In this document: one piece after another, positions 1-9,172 of the stretch
How the letters are laid out: each line of letters starts with the position of its first letter
How positions within the stretch are numbered: position 1 is the stretch's first letter
Made by a program: the position numbers and the translations under genes
The notes under the pieces: model-generated
Told to the model about the DNA's origin: nothing
The model's database searches: none
The model's input: only the letters and a program-made list of their open reading frames with translations
DNA from: Marivirga arenosa
Lineage (GTDB): Bacteria; Bacteroidota; Bacteroidia; Cytophagales; Cyclobacteriaceae
Assembly (NCBI RefSeq): GCF_030503875.2
Contig: NZ_CP129968.2
Location: 3,560,001-3,624,000, forward strand
DNA: 64,000 bases
Direction of reading: 5' to 3'

Positions 1-661
1 TTTTTTTAAATCGACCCGTGCCCCTTGTCACTAATTTGTAATCAACAGGTTTCTTGAAATAGGCCATCACCAAAAATTCATCAAAGGGCGAAAAATCAAA
101 TCGCTCGAAATTTTGGATACTATTATATCTCGAATTGAACATGCGAGGAAGACTAGCTCCAAAATTAATTCCTGTCGCACTTTCAATCTTCAACCCAACA
201 TTGGCTAATGGCTGAAGGTTATTATTTAAAAAATTGGAGATTGAAGGATCACTTAAATCGGATACTTGAGTGAAATCCAGACTATTAGAAGTAACACCAC
301 CTGAAATACCAAAACGCAGTTTTGTATCTTTTGTCAAATTCACAATATAGGAATAGGTGGCTAATACATCATTTGTTGAAAGTAATCCGCGATTAAAATT
401 TCTTAAAGTACCGCTCAAACCAAACTTTTTATATTGAAAAGGAGATTCGAAAGTTAAAGTTGTAACCATTGGAGCTCCTTCAACCCCTATCCATTGTTGT
501 CTATGATTTATTGAAGCAGTTCTAAATGGAAACATAGCCGCTTCTGCAGGATTATATAAATAAGGCGTAGTATAAAAATGATTATAAACAGGTAATTCTT
601 GAGCACATATTTGCCTGACAAATAAAAATAATAAAGAATATAGTATGAATGCTCTAATCAT
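1..661 (-). CDS. PorP/SprF family outer-membrane protein, C-terminus cut by window edge
   Basis: An open frame starts at ATG 661 and runs off the left edge with 220 codons and no stop. The N-terminus is a signal peptide ending near CAQ. After it comes the family hallmark: a short PVYNHFYTTPYLYNPA-type segment, then NHRQQWIGVEGAP. That is the usual opening of PorP/SprF barrels (NPA followed by RxQW). Proteins of this family are about 300 residues, so roughly the last third is missing. In gliding Bacteroidota they sit in the outer membrane and help export or anchor SprB-type adhesins through the type IX system. The second PorP/SprF gene at 8.0 kb has the same NPAYAGS and RNQW motifs, so the two are paralogues. 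The gene is divergent from the barrel gene at 858. Family call is firm; specific partner unknown. Confidence 0.85.
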   Translation of the reverse strand, partial: MIRAFILYSLLFLFVRQICAQELPVYNHFYTTPYLYNPAEAAMFPFRTASINHRQQWIGVEGAPMVTTLTFESPFQYKKFGLSGTLRNFNRGLLSTNDVLATYSYIVNLTKDTKLRFGISGGVTSNSLDFTQVSDLSDPSISNFLNNNLQPLANVGLKIESATGINFGASLPRMFNSRYNSIQNFERFDFSPFDEFLVMAYFKKPVDYKLVTRGTGRFKK

Positions 662-795
662 GAACAAGATAAGCCAACAGTTGCTTTAATTATCAAATTT
701 TCTTCTAAATGTAGCGAACTTTAAAATCTAAAAATATTAATCGTGAAACATAAAAAAAAATAGTTTGCTAATAAAGATTAATCTTTTCAATTAAT

Positions 796-803
796 TAGCT
801 TTG
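796..803 (+). promoter_or_regulatory. Candidate Bacteroidota -7 promoter element (TAGCTTTG)
   Basis: TAGCTTTG matches the TAnnTTTG -7 consensus of Bacteroidota sigma-A promoters. It lies 55 bases upstream of the ATG at 858 in the divergent intergenic region. No convincing -33 TTTG is at the expected distance, so this is a weak call. Confidence 0.3.
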
Positions 804-857
804 AACTTACTATGAAAATATCTTGTCTAAATTATTAATATGAACTAACGTAGACCG

Positions 858-1652
858 ATGAGTTACTTTAAGCCTATAAAATCATTCTTTATTATAATCT
901 TACTTATTCTAACAATAGATTCTGCTTATTCTCAAATCTACCTGGGATTAAAATCAGGCGCTAGAATGAATTGGTTAAAATATGAGGAATTTAATAGTGA
1001 AGACTACTCAAGGGCTCCATTCTACGGTTTTAGTGCAGGATTTAGCTCAGCCTTTAAAGTTCAGAAACGATTTTTACTTCAGTTTGATGTACTTTATGCA
1101 CAAAATGGTAAAAACATTATGGGTATTGAAGATCCTGTATTAGAAAACAATGCACGCTATCATTACATAAACACTCCAATTGTTTACAAATTAGATTTTA
1201 TTGAAGCGATAGGGAAAAGAACATTTAAATGGCATGTTGGAGTTGGCCCTAATGTTGATTTTTGGTTAGGCGGCAACGGAAAATTAAAATCAGTAGAATT
1301 ATTGGAGGAAAATATTGATGAAATTGAGTATAAAGTGAAATTTGGTGATTTCCCAGCAGATCCAGAAGATGGAACACTTTATTTTAGGGATGCCAATAGA
1401 GTGCAATTAGGTTTAATAGTATCGACTGGTTTAATATTAGAACCAGCTCCAGGGCAGGTTTTCCAACTTGATTTTATGTATTTGTGGGGACATAGCAATA
1501 TAGCAAAGGAAGAAGGCAGGTATTCAAATGTAATCGGATATCGAGATAACTTAGATGCCTCTTTTCAAAGTTTTCAGGTAACAATTTCATATCTCTATGA
1601 CTTTATAAACAAAGGAAAAAAAGAGAAGAAAAATTATTATGAAAATAAATGA
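858..1652 (+). CDS. Outer-membrane beta-barrel protein (PorT-like)
   Basis: 264 residues. An N-terminal hydrophobic stretch (about residues 8-24) ends at AYSQ, a typical signal peptidase I site. The mature part starts IYLGLKSGARMNW, the opening strand of small Bacteroidota barrels of the PorT/OMP_b-brl_2 type. Alternating aromatic and polar strands follow, for example FLLQFDVLYAQNG and FQLDFMYLWGHS, and the end is a terminal strand (FQVTISYLYDF) with a short lysine-rich tail. The product is predicted to sit in the outer membrane. It is transcribed towards the adhesin at 1872, 219 bases away, and may belong to the same surface locus. No catalytic motif is visible. It could be a PorT-type accessory factor of type IX secretion or an unrelated small barrel; the sequence alone does not decide. 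Confidence 0.65.
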   Translation: MSYFKPIKSFFIIILLILTIDSAYSQIYLGLKSGARMNWLKYEEFNSEDYSRAPFYGFSAGFSSAFKVQKRFLLQFDVLYAQNGKNIMGIEDPVLENNARYHYINTPIVYKLDFIEAIGKRTFKWHVGVGPNVDFWLGGNGKLKSVELLEENIDEIEYKVKFGDFPADPEDGTLYFRDANRVQLGLIVSTGLILEPAPGQVFQLDFMYLWGHSNIAKEEGRYSNVIGYRDNLDASFQSFQVTISYLYDFINKGKKEKKNYYENK

Positions 1653-1871
1653 CTTCTACAATTGTTTGTAATTTTATCGAAGTTTAACCCTGCTTTACCT
1701 TTTATTTATATCTATTCGTAGAATAAGAAAATTATTATTCTTAATTAATCGAATTTTTTCAACCCATGTAAGGAAATCCTTGCAGATCACAATGTCTTTT
1801 CTAATTTTAGTAGTATTTTTCGAATTGATTTTAAAATCCGCTAAGGATATGAATGCGTAATTTCAACTGCT

Positions 1872-4800
1872 ATGAAAAAATATATACAACTAGTCTTTTT
1901 TATATTTATAATTCCTGCGTTTTCATTTGCACAAGAGATTTGTAATGATGGGATCGATAATGATGGAGATGGATTCGTAGACTGCTTTGACGGTGATTGT
2001 ACTGATACTGCAGACTGTGATGGCTTTTTCCTTGGTAATGATGCCTCTTGTGAAGCAGAGCCTTTGGGTTTTCCACGTTTTGTGCTGGAAAGAGGATATA
2101 CTTCCCCAAGAAATGTAGTAAATAACTTGAATCAATTAGTAGTTGGAGATTTAGATCGAGATGGAACTCCTGAGATTATTACGAATAACGCATATACAAA
2201 TAGGGTATATATTCTCAATGGTGATGATGCAACAATAAAACACCAAGCAACCATAAACTATCCAACATTTAGAGGCGGAGCCATTGCGAATATAGAAGAT
2301 GATAACTGTGCTGAAGTATTCTTTATTTACTATAATGGTAGCGATCGTAGATACAGAATAGTAGCATATGACTGCGAATTAAATTTTTTATGGGAATCTG
2401 AAAATCTTCGTAATGACCCCGTATTCCTTAGTTTTGCTGATTTCGATAGAGATGGACAGGCTGAAATGTATTACAAAGATGAAGTACGCGATGCACTAAC
2501 CGGAACCAGAATTGTAAGATCTCAAACTACAAATTGGGAAAGAATCAATAGTGGAGGAGTTGCAGTAGACATCCAAGGAAATGGCGACTTAGAACTAGTA
2601 ATTGGAGACAAAATATATGGAGTAAATTTAGGTAATCGTTCTCAAGATGCAGGTAACCTTACTCTTCTAGCTTCCATGCCAACCAGCATGTTTAATTATA
2701 GAGTTAAAAATAATGATCAAGAATACAGTGCTACAACTTCTGTAGCAGATTACAATTTAGATGGTAACCTTGATGTAATTTTTACTGGGGCAACCAACGG
2801 AACCCCTACTACAAACGTAACTAGTGCTTTCTTTTGGGATGTAACCAATGATACAGTTGCTATTTTTAATGACCCAAGAGGTGGAGGAAATTATAGTGCC
2901 GGTTGGTATAATGGTATGGGTAGAATCAATATCGCTGATTTAGATGGAGATGGGCAATTAAATGCAGCCTTTGTTTCAGGTAGATATTTATACGCATTAG
3001 ATGAAAATTGGGAAATCCTATGGGAAGATGAATTCGGAAATCCTGGTCCAAAAACAGTAAATGAAGAAACTTCTGGTATTACGGGTTGTACTTTATTCGA
3101 TTTTAATGGAGATGGACAATCAGAGGTAGTATACAGAGATGAAGATTTCGTATATATTATTAATGGTTTTGATGGTAGCATAAATACGCAAGTTCCATGT
3201 AGGTCAAGAACAAATGTTGAATATCCAGTTGTAGCAGATGTGAATGCTGATGGCTCTACAGAGATATGTGTAGTATGTACCCCTGAGAACTATAGAGCTG
3301 GAGATTTTGGAAGACAGTTGCCGATTTCAGGAGATGCTGAAGTAAGGGTATATGTTTCAGGTGGTGAACCCTGGGTTCCTGCCAGAAGATTATGGAATCA
3401 GCATGGGTATTTTAATGTCAATATCAACGATGATCTAACTGTACCTCAAAACCAGCAAAAACATCAAGCAGTATTCTCAACAGGTGTTTGTACAACGGGA
3501 CCTTCAAGACCACTAAATAGTTTCTTAAATCAGTCTCCATTCTTAAGTTCGGATGGCTGTCCAACTTATGCCTCTCCAGATTTAAATATTTTAGAAAATA
3601 CACTAACTATTAATGCACCAGAATGTCCTAATCAGGATTTCACCATTAGCTTTGATTTAGAGAATATCGGTGATGTTCCGCTAACAGGTTGGGTTCCTAT
3701 TACTTTCTATGATGGAGATCCTTTAGTGGCAGGAAGTAATAAATTAAATACAGATTCGATTTCATTAACAAACTTCACTCCAGGATCAGTAGCATCATCG
3801 CCAAGCTTAACTGTAAATGGAACTGGAGGAAATTTCACATTGTATGTGTCTTTAAATGATGATGGAGCAAGAACTCCTACGCCTATCTCTTTTCCAGCTT
3901 CTAATTTTTTGGAATGTGATTACTTTAATAATATAGTTTCAGCCGAAATAAATCCAATACCTTTTGCACTGTCATCAGTTGTTACGAAAAATATTGATTG
4001 TTCATCTGGCGGGGTTCCTGCTAACGGCTCTGCCAGAGTATTTAAGTTAGAAGGCACTACTGAGGTGACGGCTAACTATGATTTCTTTTGGTTTGATGGA
4101 ACTACGGTTACCGGAACTCCTGATTTTGTTGGATCTACTTATTCAGGATTATCGGCAGGTACTTATACCGTATTTGCAAATAACACTTTAGTAGGCTGTA
4201 CTTCCGACACCATACAAGTTGTTATACAAGACAGTGCAAGGAATGTTACTGCTGACTTAACGGTTGTAAGAGGTAATTCAAACTGTTTAACTCCAAATGG
4301 GGAATTAACAGTTAGTGTTAATGGTGGCCAAGCTGTTGGTAATTTTGAATACGAATGGTATGAAGGAAATACTGTTGGGGGTGGACTTCAAATCAGTAAC
4401 AGTCATATTGCAACAGGTTTGAGTTCAGCTGCCTATACGGTATTAGTAACTGAGATAGCAACAGGTTGTCAAACTATTGAATCTATTAATGTTCCTGATG
4501 AAACTAACCCTCCTGTAGCAACAGCGAGTGCCACAGATATTGTTTGTTCGGATACGAATTCTGGAGTAGTAACGGCCTCTGTAGGGGGCAGTACTGCAGG
4601 ATATACTTTTGAATGGTATATAGGGACTAGTGAAAAACCTACGCCTGATTACACTGGGTCAACTGTTAATAATTTACCAGAAGGAAGCTATACCGTAAAA
4701 GTCACAGATAACAGTTCTGATTGTGAATCTGCATTAGTAACTGTAGAAATAAACAGAACACAATCTCCAGAAATAGATACTATCTCTAGTACTGAAAATA

Positions 4801-7800
4801 ACTCATGCGACACTAGCAATCCAAATGGAAGCGTAACCGTTTCTATAATTGGCAATGTAGCTGATCATACTATTGAATGGTTCGCGGGTGCTGGAACAAC
4901 AGGTACCGTTGTTGGAACAGGAACAAGCGTTAGCGGACTTGGCGGTGGAGAGTACACAGCAAGAGTGACCAATAATGACACAGGATGTTCGGCTACTGAA
5001 AGAGTAACGATAAATAACAACATCATTATTCCGAATTTGTCTGCAACAACAGAGCCTGTTACTAACTGTGATCCCTTTAATGGTAGAATAGAGGCAAACG
5101 TTGATTTAGATACTGAAGCAGATTATACTTTCTTTTGGTATAACGGAGATCAAGTTATTGCTGCTTCCCAAATTCCAGATGAATCTACCAGTATATTGGC
5201 TAATCAACCTCCTGGCTTGTATACTGTTCAAGCCTTAAATAATAACAGAAGCTGTTTAACCGATCCTATTACTGTTGAGATAATAGACAACGCTACTGTT
5301 AATATAAGTCAAAATACCACTAGGGTTCAACCTGCAACAGCTTGTGATTTAGATAATGGAGAATTAGAAGTGGAAATTTCTTCACCTGGAAACACTCAAG
5401 GTTTTGATGTTGATTGGTATGAGGGCTCAAATGCAAGTGGTACCGCTTTCCTCACAGAAGAAGGAGTTACACAATCAGTAGCTACAGGGCTTTTTACAGG
5501 TCTTTACACTGTAGTAGCTACAGATCTTAATACAGGTTGTTCGAGCCAAAGAATTTTAAATTTACCATTTATCGGTGCTCATGAACTTGATTCCGTTGAG
5601 GTGATCAATACAACCACATGTAATCCTTTTGATGGAAGTATTGAAGTTTCATTAACTGAAGCAGCAGGTACTGATAAGGACGATTATTCATTTACCATCA
5701 CTAAGGAAAATGAAGCTGGTGATTACGATCCCGTAAATATAGCTTCACACCCAACAGCAGGTGTAATTGGACAAAACAATTACATTTTTGGTGATTTAGA
5801 TGAAGGGAATTACATTATTGAAGCGATTAATGACCTTACGGGATGTTCTGTTTTCTACACTGAAACTGTAGGTAGAAATTCAGTTGATCCTGTTTTCAGT
5901 ATTGAGGAAAGAATTGCCAATACTAATTGTGAACCCACTTTTGCCAATGGTTCATTAGAACTTAATATAGATAATGGCGCAGATCCAGCCGATTACGATG
6001 TTTTCTGGTATGAGGGTACAGACACCTCTACTCCATTAGGCACTAATATTGGTACCACTGCTGGGATAAATGGCGAAATTGCTACTGGTTTAACTGGCGG
6101 TAATTATACAGTTGAAGTCATTAATGATTTTACAAGATGTTCTACAATCAGAACCTTTAGTTTAGTTGATAATCCTACCATTGTTTCAATTCCTACATCT
6201 GAGATTGAAATTGACCCGATTACACTTTGTGATACAAATAATAGCCGAGTAGTAATCAATAACATCTTTGAAAATGGTGTTGTAGCAGATTTAAGCGATT
6301 ATAATTTTGAATGGTTTGATTCAGATATGACGCTTATTTCAACTGCTCGTGATAGTATTAGTGGCTTAGATTCAGGAACATACTTCCTTCAGGCTACCAG
6401 TACGGTATCAGGCTGTGCAACTTCTTTGATTGAATTCGAAATAGAAAGAGATATTACAGAGCCAGTAATAACGGTAGATTTTGCTAATCCTGAGCAGTGT
6501 GTTAATCCTGCCTTAGGCTTTTTAACGGTAAATGCATCAGCTCCAGGTGCAAGCTTTTCATACACTTGGTACAACGGTCAAAGCGCTTCAGGAACTGTTG
6601 CTCAAAATGGGCAAGATTATTTTGATTTAACAGAAGGTTTTTATACCGTTGAAGTGTTCGATAGTCTTACAAACTGTAGCTATGTTGAAACCTATGAATT
6701 AGTTACAGAGATCAATCCTGTTAATTTAAGTATTTCAGCAACTCCTGTTACGAATTGTGATTCTCCAAATGGATCAGTATTCGCAACTGTAACTTCAAAT
6801 GGAAGCGCAGTTTATGATTATGAATGGACAGATGCAAATGGAAACATTGTGGGTACTACTAAAGAAATTGACTCCTTAGCAGTTGGAGAATATACTGTAA
6901 CTGCAATTGATGTTGATGACCCATCATGTCAAAATACAGCGACTATCACCGTGGAAGATCAGCGAATAATTCCTGAAATTACAATGGAAGAAATAGCTCC
7001 GCTCACTGTTTGTGATTTAAGTAGAGCGAATGGCGCAGCTAGAGCCTCTATAAATGGAGAGTTTATTGGATACACTTTCGAATGGTTTGAAGGAAGTTCA
7101 GCAAGTGGAAATGTTTTATATGTAGGCCCTGATTTCTCAGGTTTAGAAGCCATAACCTATACAGTACGAGTAACTGATAATATTACACAATGTAGTAATG
7201 AAGCCTCAATCACCATTTCATCAGACATTCCTGAAGTAGATAGACCTACAATTGAAGTTATTGCTAATGACACAGACTGTCAAATTGATAATGGTGTTTT
7301 ACGTGTAGATGTAAATGGAAATATTGCTAACTATGAATTTAATTGGTATGAAGGAGATGAAGGACGAGGCACTGTAATTGGAACAGGTGATAGAATTACT
7401 GATTTAGCTGCAGGAGAATATTCAGTAACTGCAACCGATTTAAGAACTGGATGTATTTCAGAAGTTGTAAGTGCAGAAATTGAAGAAATATTGGTTTTCC
7501 CAGTTCTTGAAACAGAAACAATAGCCGCAAACTGTAATCAGGAAAATGGTTCAGCTTCTGTATTTGTTAGTGGTGAAGCTGAAATAAAAAATATCACCTG
7601 GTATACTGAATTTGGGAATTTAGTTGCAAGAGGCCCTGTTTTAGACGGAGTATCAAGTGGTAATTACTTCGTTAGTGTAGAATCTTTAAGAGGTTGTATA
7701 ACCGAAGCAAATGTTACGATTCCTACTTCTATTAATGCCTTTAATGGAATCTCTAGAAATGGGGATGGTGCGAATAGCTTCTTTAAAATAGAATGTATAG

Positions 7801-8018
7801 AAAATTATCCTGACAATTTGGTCAAAATTTATAACCGAGCTGGTACATTAGTCTATGAGGCAGTAGGATACGACAATAATACTGTTAAATTTGATGGCGT
7901 TTCCAATAGAGGGATAAATATTTTAGGAGAAGATTTACCTGATGGAACATATTTCTACGTGATTGATAAGAAGGATGGGTCTAAACCAGAGAATGGTTAC
8001 TTAGAAATTGTTAATTGA
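1872..8018 (+). CDS. Giant SprB-like repeat adhesin with FG-GAP head and T9SS type B sorting domain
   Basis: 2048 residues. A signal peptide (about 1-20, ending FAQ) is followed by a MopE-type calcium motif, ICNDGIDNDGDGFVDC. About residues 85-480 hold FG-GAP/VCBS-like blades with acidic loops (DLDRDGTPE, DFDRDGQAE, DLDGDGQLN, DFNGDGQSE, DVNADGSTE), probable calcium sites of a beta-propeller. A CARDB-like segment (about 590-690) precedes 14 tandem repeats of 85-105 residues, each opening with a Cys and an NG pair, carrying an FEWYEG-like centre and ending GxYTVxxTDxxTGC. The last 90 residues (ISRNGDG, VKIYNRAG, DGTYFYVI) form the gliding-motility-associated type B C-terminal domain that directs export through the type IX system. 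The SprF-like gene follows within a few bases, the classical sprB-sprF arrangement, so this is probably a cell-surface adhesin used in gliding or attachment. Its ligand is unknown. Confidence 0.88.
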   Translation: MKKYIQLVFFIFIIPAFSFAQEICNDGIDNDGDGFVDCFDGDCTDTADCDGFFLGNDASCEAEPLGFPRFVLERGYTSPRNVVNNLNQLVVGDLDRDGTPEIITNNAYTNRVYILNGDDATIKHQATINYPTFRGGAIANIEDDNCAEVFFIYYNGSDRRYRIVAYDCELNFLWESENLRNDPVFLSFADFDRDGQAEMYYKDEVRDALTGTRIVRSQTTNWERINSGGVAVDIQGNGDLELVIGDKIYGVNLGNRSQDAGNLTLLASMPTSMFNYRVKNNDQEYSATTSVADYNLDGNLDVIFTGATNGTPTTNVTSAFFWDVTNDTVAIFNDPRGGGNYSAGWYNGMGRINIADLDGDGQLNAAFVSGRYLYALDENWEILWEDEFGNPGPKTVNEETSGITGCTLFDFNGDGQSEVVYRDEDFVYIINGFDGSINTQVPCRSRTNVEYPVVADVNADGSTEICVVCTPENYRAGDFGRQLPISGDAEVRVYVSGGEPWVPARRLWNQHGYFNVNINDDLTVPQNQQKHQAVFSTGVCTTGPSRPLNSFLNQSPFLSSDGCPTYASPDLNILENTLTINAPECPNQDFTISFDLENIGDVPLTGWVPITFYDGDPLVAGSNKLNTDSISLTNFTPGSVASSPSLTVNGTGGNFTLYVSLNDDGARTPTPISFPASNFLECDYFNNIVSAEINPIPFALSSVVTKNIDCSSGGVPANGSARVFKLEGTTEVTANYDFFWFDGTTVTGTPDFVGSTYSGLSAGTYTVFANNTLVGCTSDTIQVVIQDSARNVTADLTVVRGNSNCLTPNGELTVSVNGGQAVGNFEYEWYEGNTVGGGLQISNSHIATGLSSAAYTVLVTEIATGCQTIESINVPDETNPPVATASATDIVCSDTNSGVVTASVGGSTAGYTFEWYIGTSEKPTPDYTGSTVNNLPEGSYTVKVTDNSSDCESALVTVEINRTQSPEIDTISSTENNSCDTSNPNGSVTVSIIGNVADHTIEWFAGAGTTGTVVGTGTSVSGLGGGEYTARVTNNDTGCSATERVTINNNIIIPNLSATTEPVTNCDPFNGRIEANVDLDTEADYTFFWYNGDQVIAASQIPDESTSILANQPPGLYTVQALNNNRSCLTDPITVEIIDNATVNISQNTTRVQPATACDLDNGELEVEISSPGNTQGFDVDWYEGSNASGTAFLTEEGVTQSVATGLFTGLYTVVATDLNTGCSSQRILNLPFIGAHELDSVEVINTTTCNPFDGSIEVSLTEAAGTDKDDYSFTITKENEAGDYDPVNIASHPTAGVIGQNNYIFGDLDEGNYIIEAINDLTGCSVFYTETVGRNSVDPVFSIEERIANTNCEPTFANGSLELNIDNGADPADYDVFWYEGTDTSTPLGTNIGTTAGINGEIATGLTGGNYTVEVINDFTRCSTIRTFSLVDNPTIVSIPTSEIEIDPITLCDTNNSRVVINNIFENGVVADLSDYNFEWFDSDMTLISTARDSISGLDSGTYFLQATSTVSGCATSLIEFEIERDITEPVITVDFANPEQCVNPALGFLTVNASAPGASFSYTWYNGQSASGTVAQNGQDYFDLTEGFYTVEVFDSLTNCSYVETYELVTEINPVNLSISATPVTNCDSPNGSVFATVTSNGSAVYDYEWTDANGNIVGTTKEIDSLAVGEYTVTAIDVDDPSCQNTATITVEDQRIIPEITMEEIAPLTVCDLSRANGAARASINGEFIGYTFEWFEGSSASGNVLYVGPDFSGLEAITYTVRVTDNITQCSNEASITISSDIPEVDRPTIEVIANDTDCQIDNGVLRVDVNGNIANYEFNWYEGDEGRGTVIGTGDRITDLAAGEYSVTATDLRTGCISEVVSAEIEEILVFPVLETETIAANCNQENGSASVFVSGEAEIKNITWYTEFGNLVARGPVLDGVSSGNYFVSVESLRGCITEANVTIPTSINAFNGISRNGDGANSFFKIECIENYPDNLVKIYNRAGTLVYEAVGYDNNTVKFDGVSNRGINILGEDLPDGTYFYVIDKKDGSKPENGYLEIVN
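3967..7728 (+). repeat. Fourteen tandem coding repeats of about 270 bases in the adhesin
   Basis: The units are diverged at DNA level but clear in protein: Cys-x(4-7)-NG or DG near the start, an aromatic FxWY/FEWF centre followed by EG or NG, then a GLxxGxYTV turn and a TGC end. The Cys pair in each unit would allow one disulfide per domain outside the cell. Boundaries are approximate. Confidence 0.75.
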
Positions 8019-8023
8019 TATTT

Positions 8024-8980
8024 ATGAATAAAAGCAGAATCTATAAAACTTTATGTATAACGGTATTTCTGAGTATAATTGCTTTAACTAGTGTTGCTCA
8101 GCAATACCCAATTTATTCTCAGTATATTTTCAATGGCTTAATTCTAAACCCTGCTTATGCCGGCAGTCATGTGCAATTAAGTGCATCTGCCATGTACAGA
8201 AATCAATGGGTGAATTTTGAAGGTGCTCCAAAAACTTTATTTTTTAGCGCCCATTCCTCATTTATGGATGAAAGAATGGGCTTAGGCTTGATTGTTAATG
8301 ATGATAGAATTGGAAGCTATTCGAATCAAAATATATATGGCAGCTACGCATTTATAATCCCTACACCTAAAGGTAAATTGGCATTAGGGGTGCAAGCTGG
8401 GATAAACATATTATCGGCTGATTTTTCAGGCTTAAATCTGGATGACATAGGCGATAACTCTTTTGCAAGTATTAGTGCTAATTTGAAGCCTAATTTTGGA
8501 ACTGGTGCTTATTTTTATAATAAAACGATGTTTGCAGGCTTTTCAGTACCGTTTTTAATTAATAATGGATATGAAAACGTAAATTTTGAAAATACACTAA
8601 ATGAATTACGTTCTGCCAGATATTATTACTTACATGGTGGGCTAATGCTTCCACTTAACATGGAGAAAAATATTCATCTGCAACCATCTGTTTTAATTCG
8701 AGGCCAAGAAGGTGCTCCGCTTAATTTTGATATCAATACTAGCTTCGTTTTTTATGATATTTTAAATGTTGGAGTTTCATATCGTAATATTGATGCAGTA
8801 GTATCCTATATTGATTTCAAACTATCTGACTCATTTCATTTCAGTTATTCATATGATTGGACAACTTCAGCCATCAGAGCTGCATCAGCAGGTACTCATG
8901 AATTTATGTTAAATTATAGAGTCCGTATAAAAGACATACATGATGATGTAAAGTGTCCTAAGTTTAACTACTTCATGTAA
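8024..8980 (+). CDS. PorP/SprF family type IX secretion outer-membrane protein
   Basis: 318 residues from ATG 8024; an upstream in-frame TTG at 8015 would overlap the adhesin stop and is less likely. The signal peptide ends at SVAQ. The mature start, QQYPIYSQYIFNGLILNPAYAG, then YRNQWVNFEGAPKT, is the PorP/SprF signature. The rest has the glycine-rich alternating strands of an outer-membrane barrel, ending in a strand before a cysteine-containing tail. SprF is needed for secretion or surface anchoring of SprB in Flavobacterium johnsoniae. Here the gene lies only 5 bases after the adhesin stop, so it is very likely its dedicated partner, co-transcribed and translationally coupled. A strong hairpin terminator follows at 9009, which closes the operon. 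Confidence 0.9.
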   Translation: MNKSRIYKTLCITVFLSIIALTSVAQQYPIYSQYIFNGLILNPAYAGSHVQLSASAMYRNQWVNFEGAPKTLFFSAHSSFMDERMGLGLIVNDDRIGSYSNQNIYGSYAFIIPTPKGKLALGVQAGINILSADFSGLNLDDIGDNSFASISANLKPNFGTGAYFYNKTMFAGFSVPFLINNGYENVNFENTLNELRSARYYYLHGGLMLPLNMEKNIHLQPSVLIRGQEGAPLNFDINTSFVFYDILNVGVSYRNIDAVVSYIDFKLSDSFHFSYSYDWTTSAIRAASAGTHEFMLNYRVRIKDIHDDVKCPKFNYFM

Positions 8981-9008
8981 AAAAGCTTTTATCATTTTTG
9001 ATATTTTT

Positions 9009-9042
9009 AAAGCCTATGGATTGTGATATCCATAGGCTTTTT
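9009..9042 (+). terminator. Rho-independent terminator after the adhesin operon
   Basis: A 12-13 base perfect stem (AAGCCTATGGAT with ATCCATAGGCTT, loop of about 6) is followed by a T run. It lies about 30 bases after the stop of the SprF-like gene. Confidence 0.85.
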
Positions 9043-9172
9043 CGTTTATTTTAAATCTTTCTGAACCCTAAAGGTTTCTTAAAGTTAATACTATGTGGTT
9101 TTGATTCAGAAATGAAGAAAAAGACATTTTTATATTAACTTTTGTATCATTTTTTATTAGCTTAAATCCTTA

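Noticed and set aside
1906-2135. Minus-strand frames of 67 and 70 codons under the start of the adhesin
   Set aside because: They lie wholly inside the adhesin gene, have no protein-like character and no ribosome site; shadows.
3967-7728. CRISPR-like spacing of the adhesin repeats
   Set aside because: The periodicity is of coding domains of about 270 bases that vary at DNA level; there are no short identical direct repeats and no cas genes.
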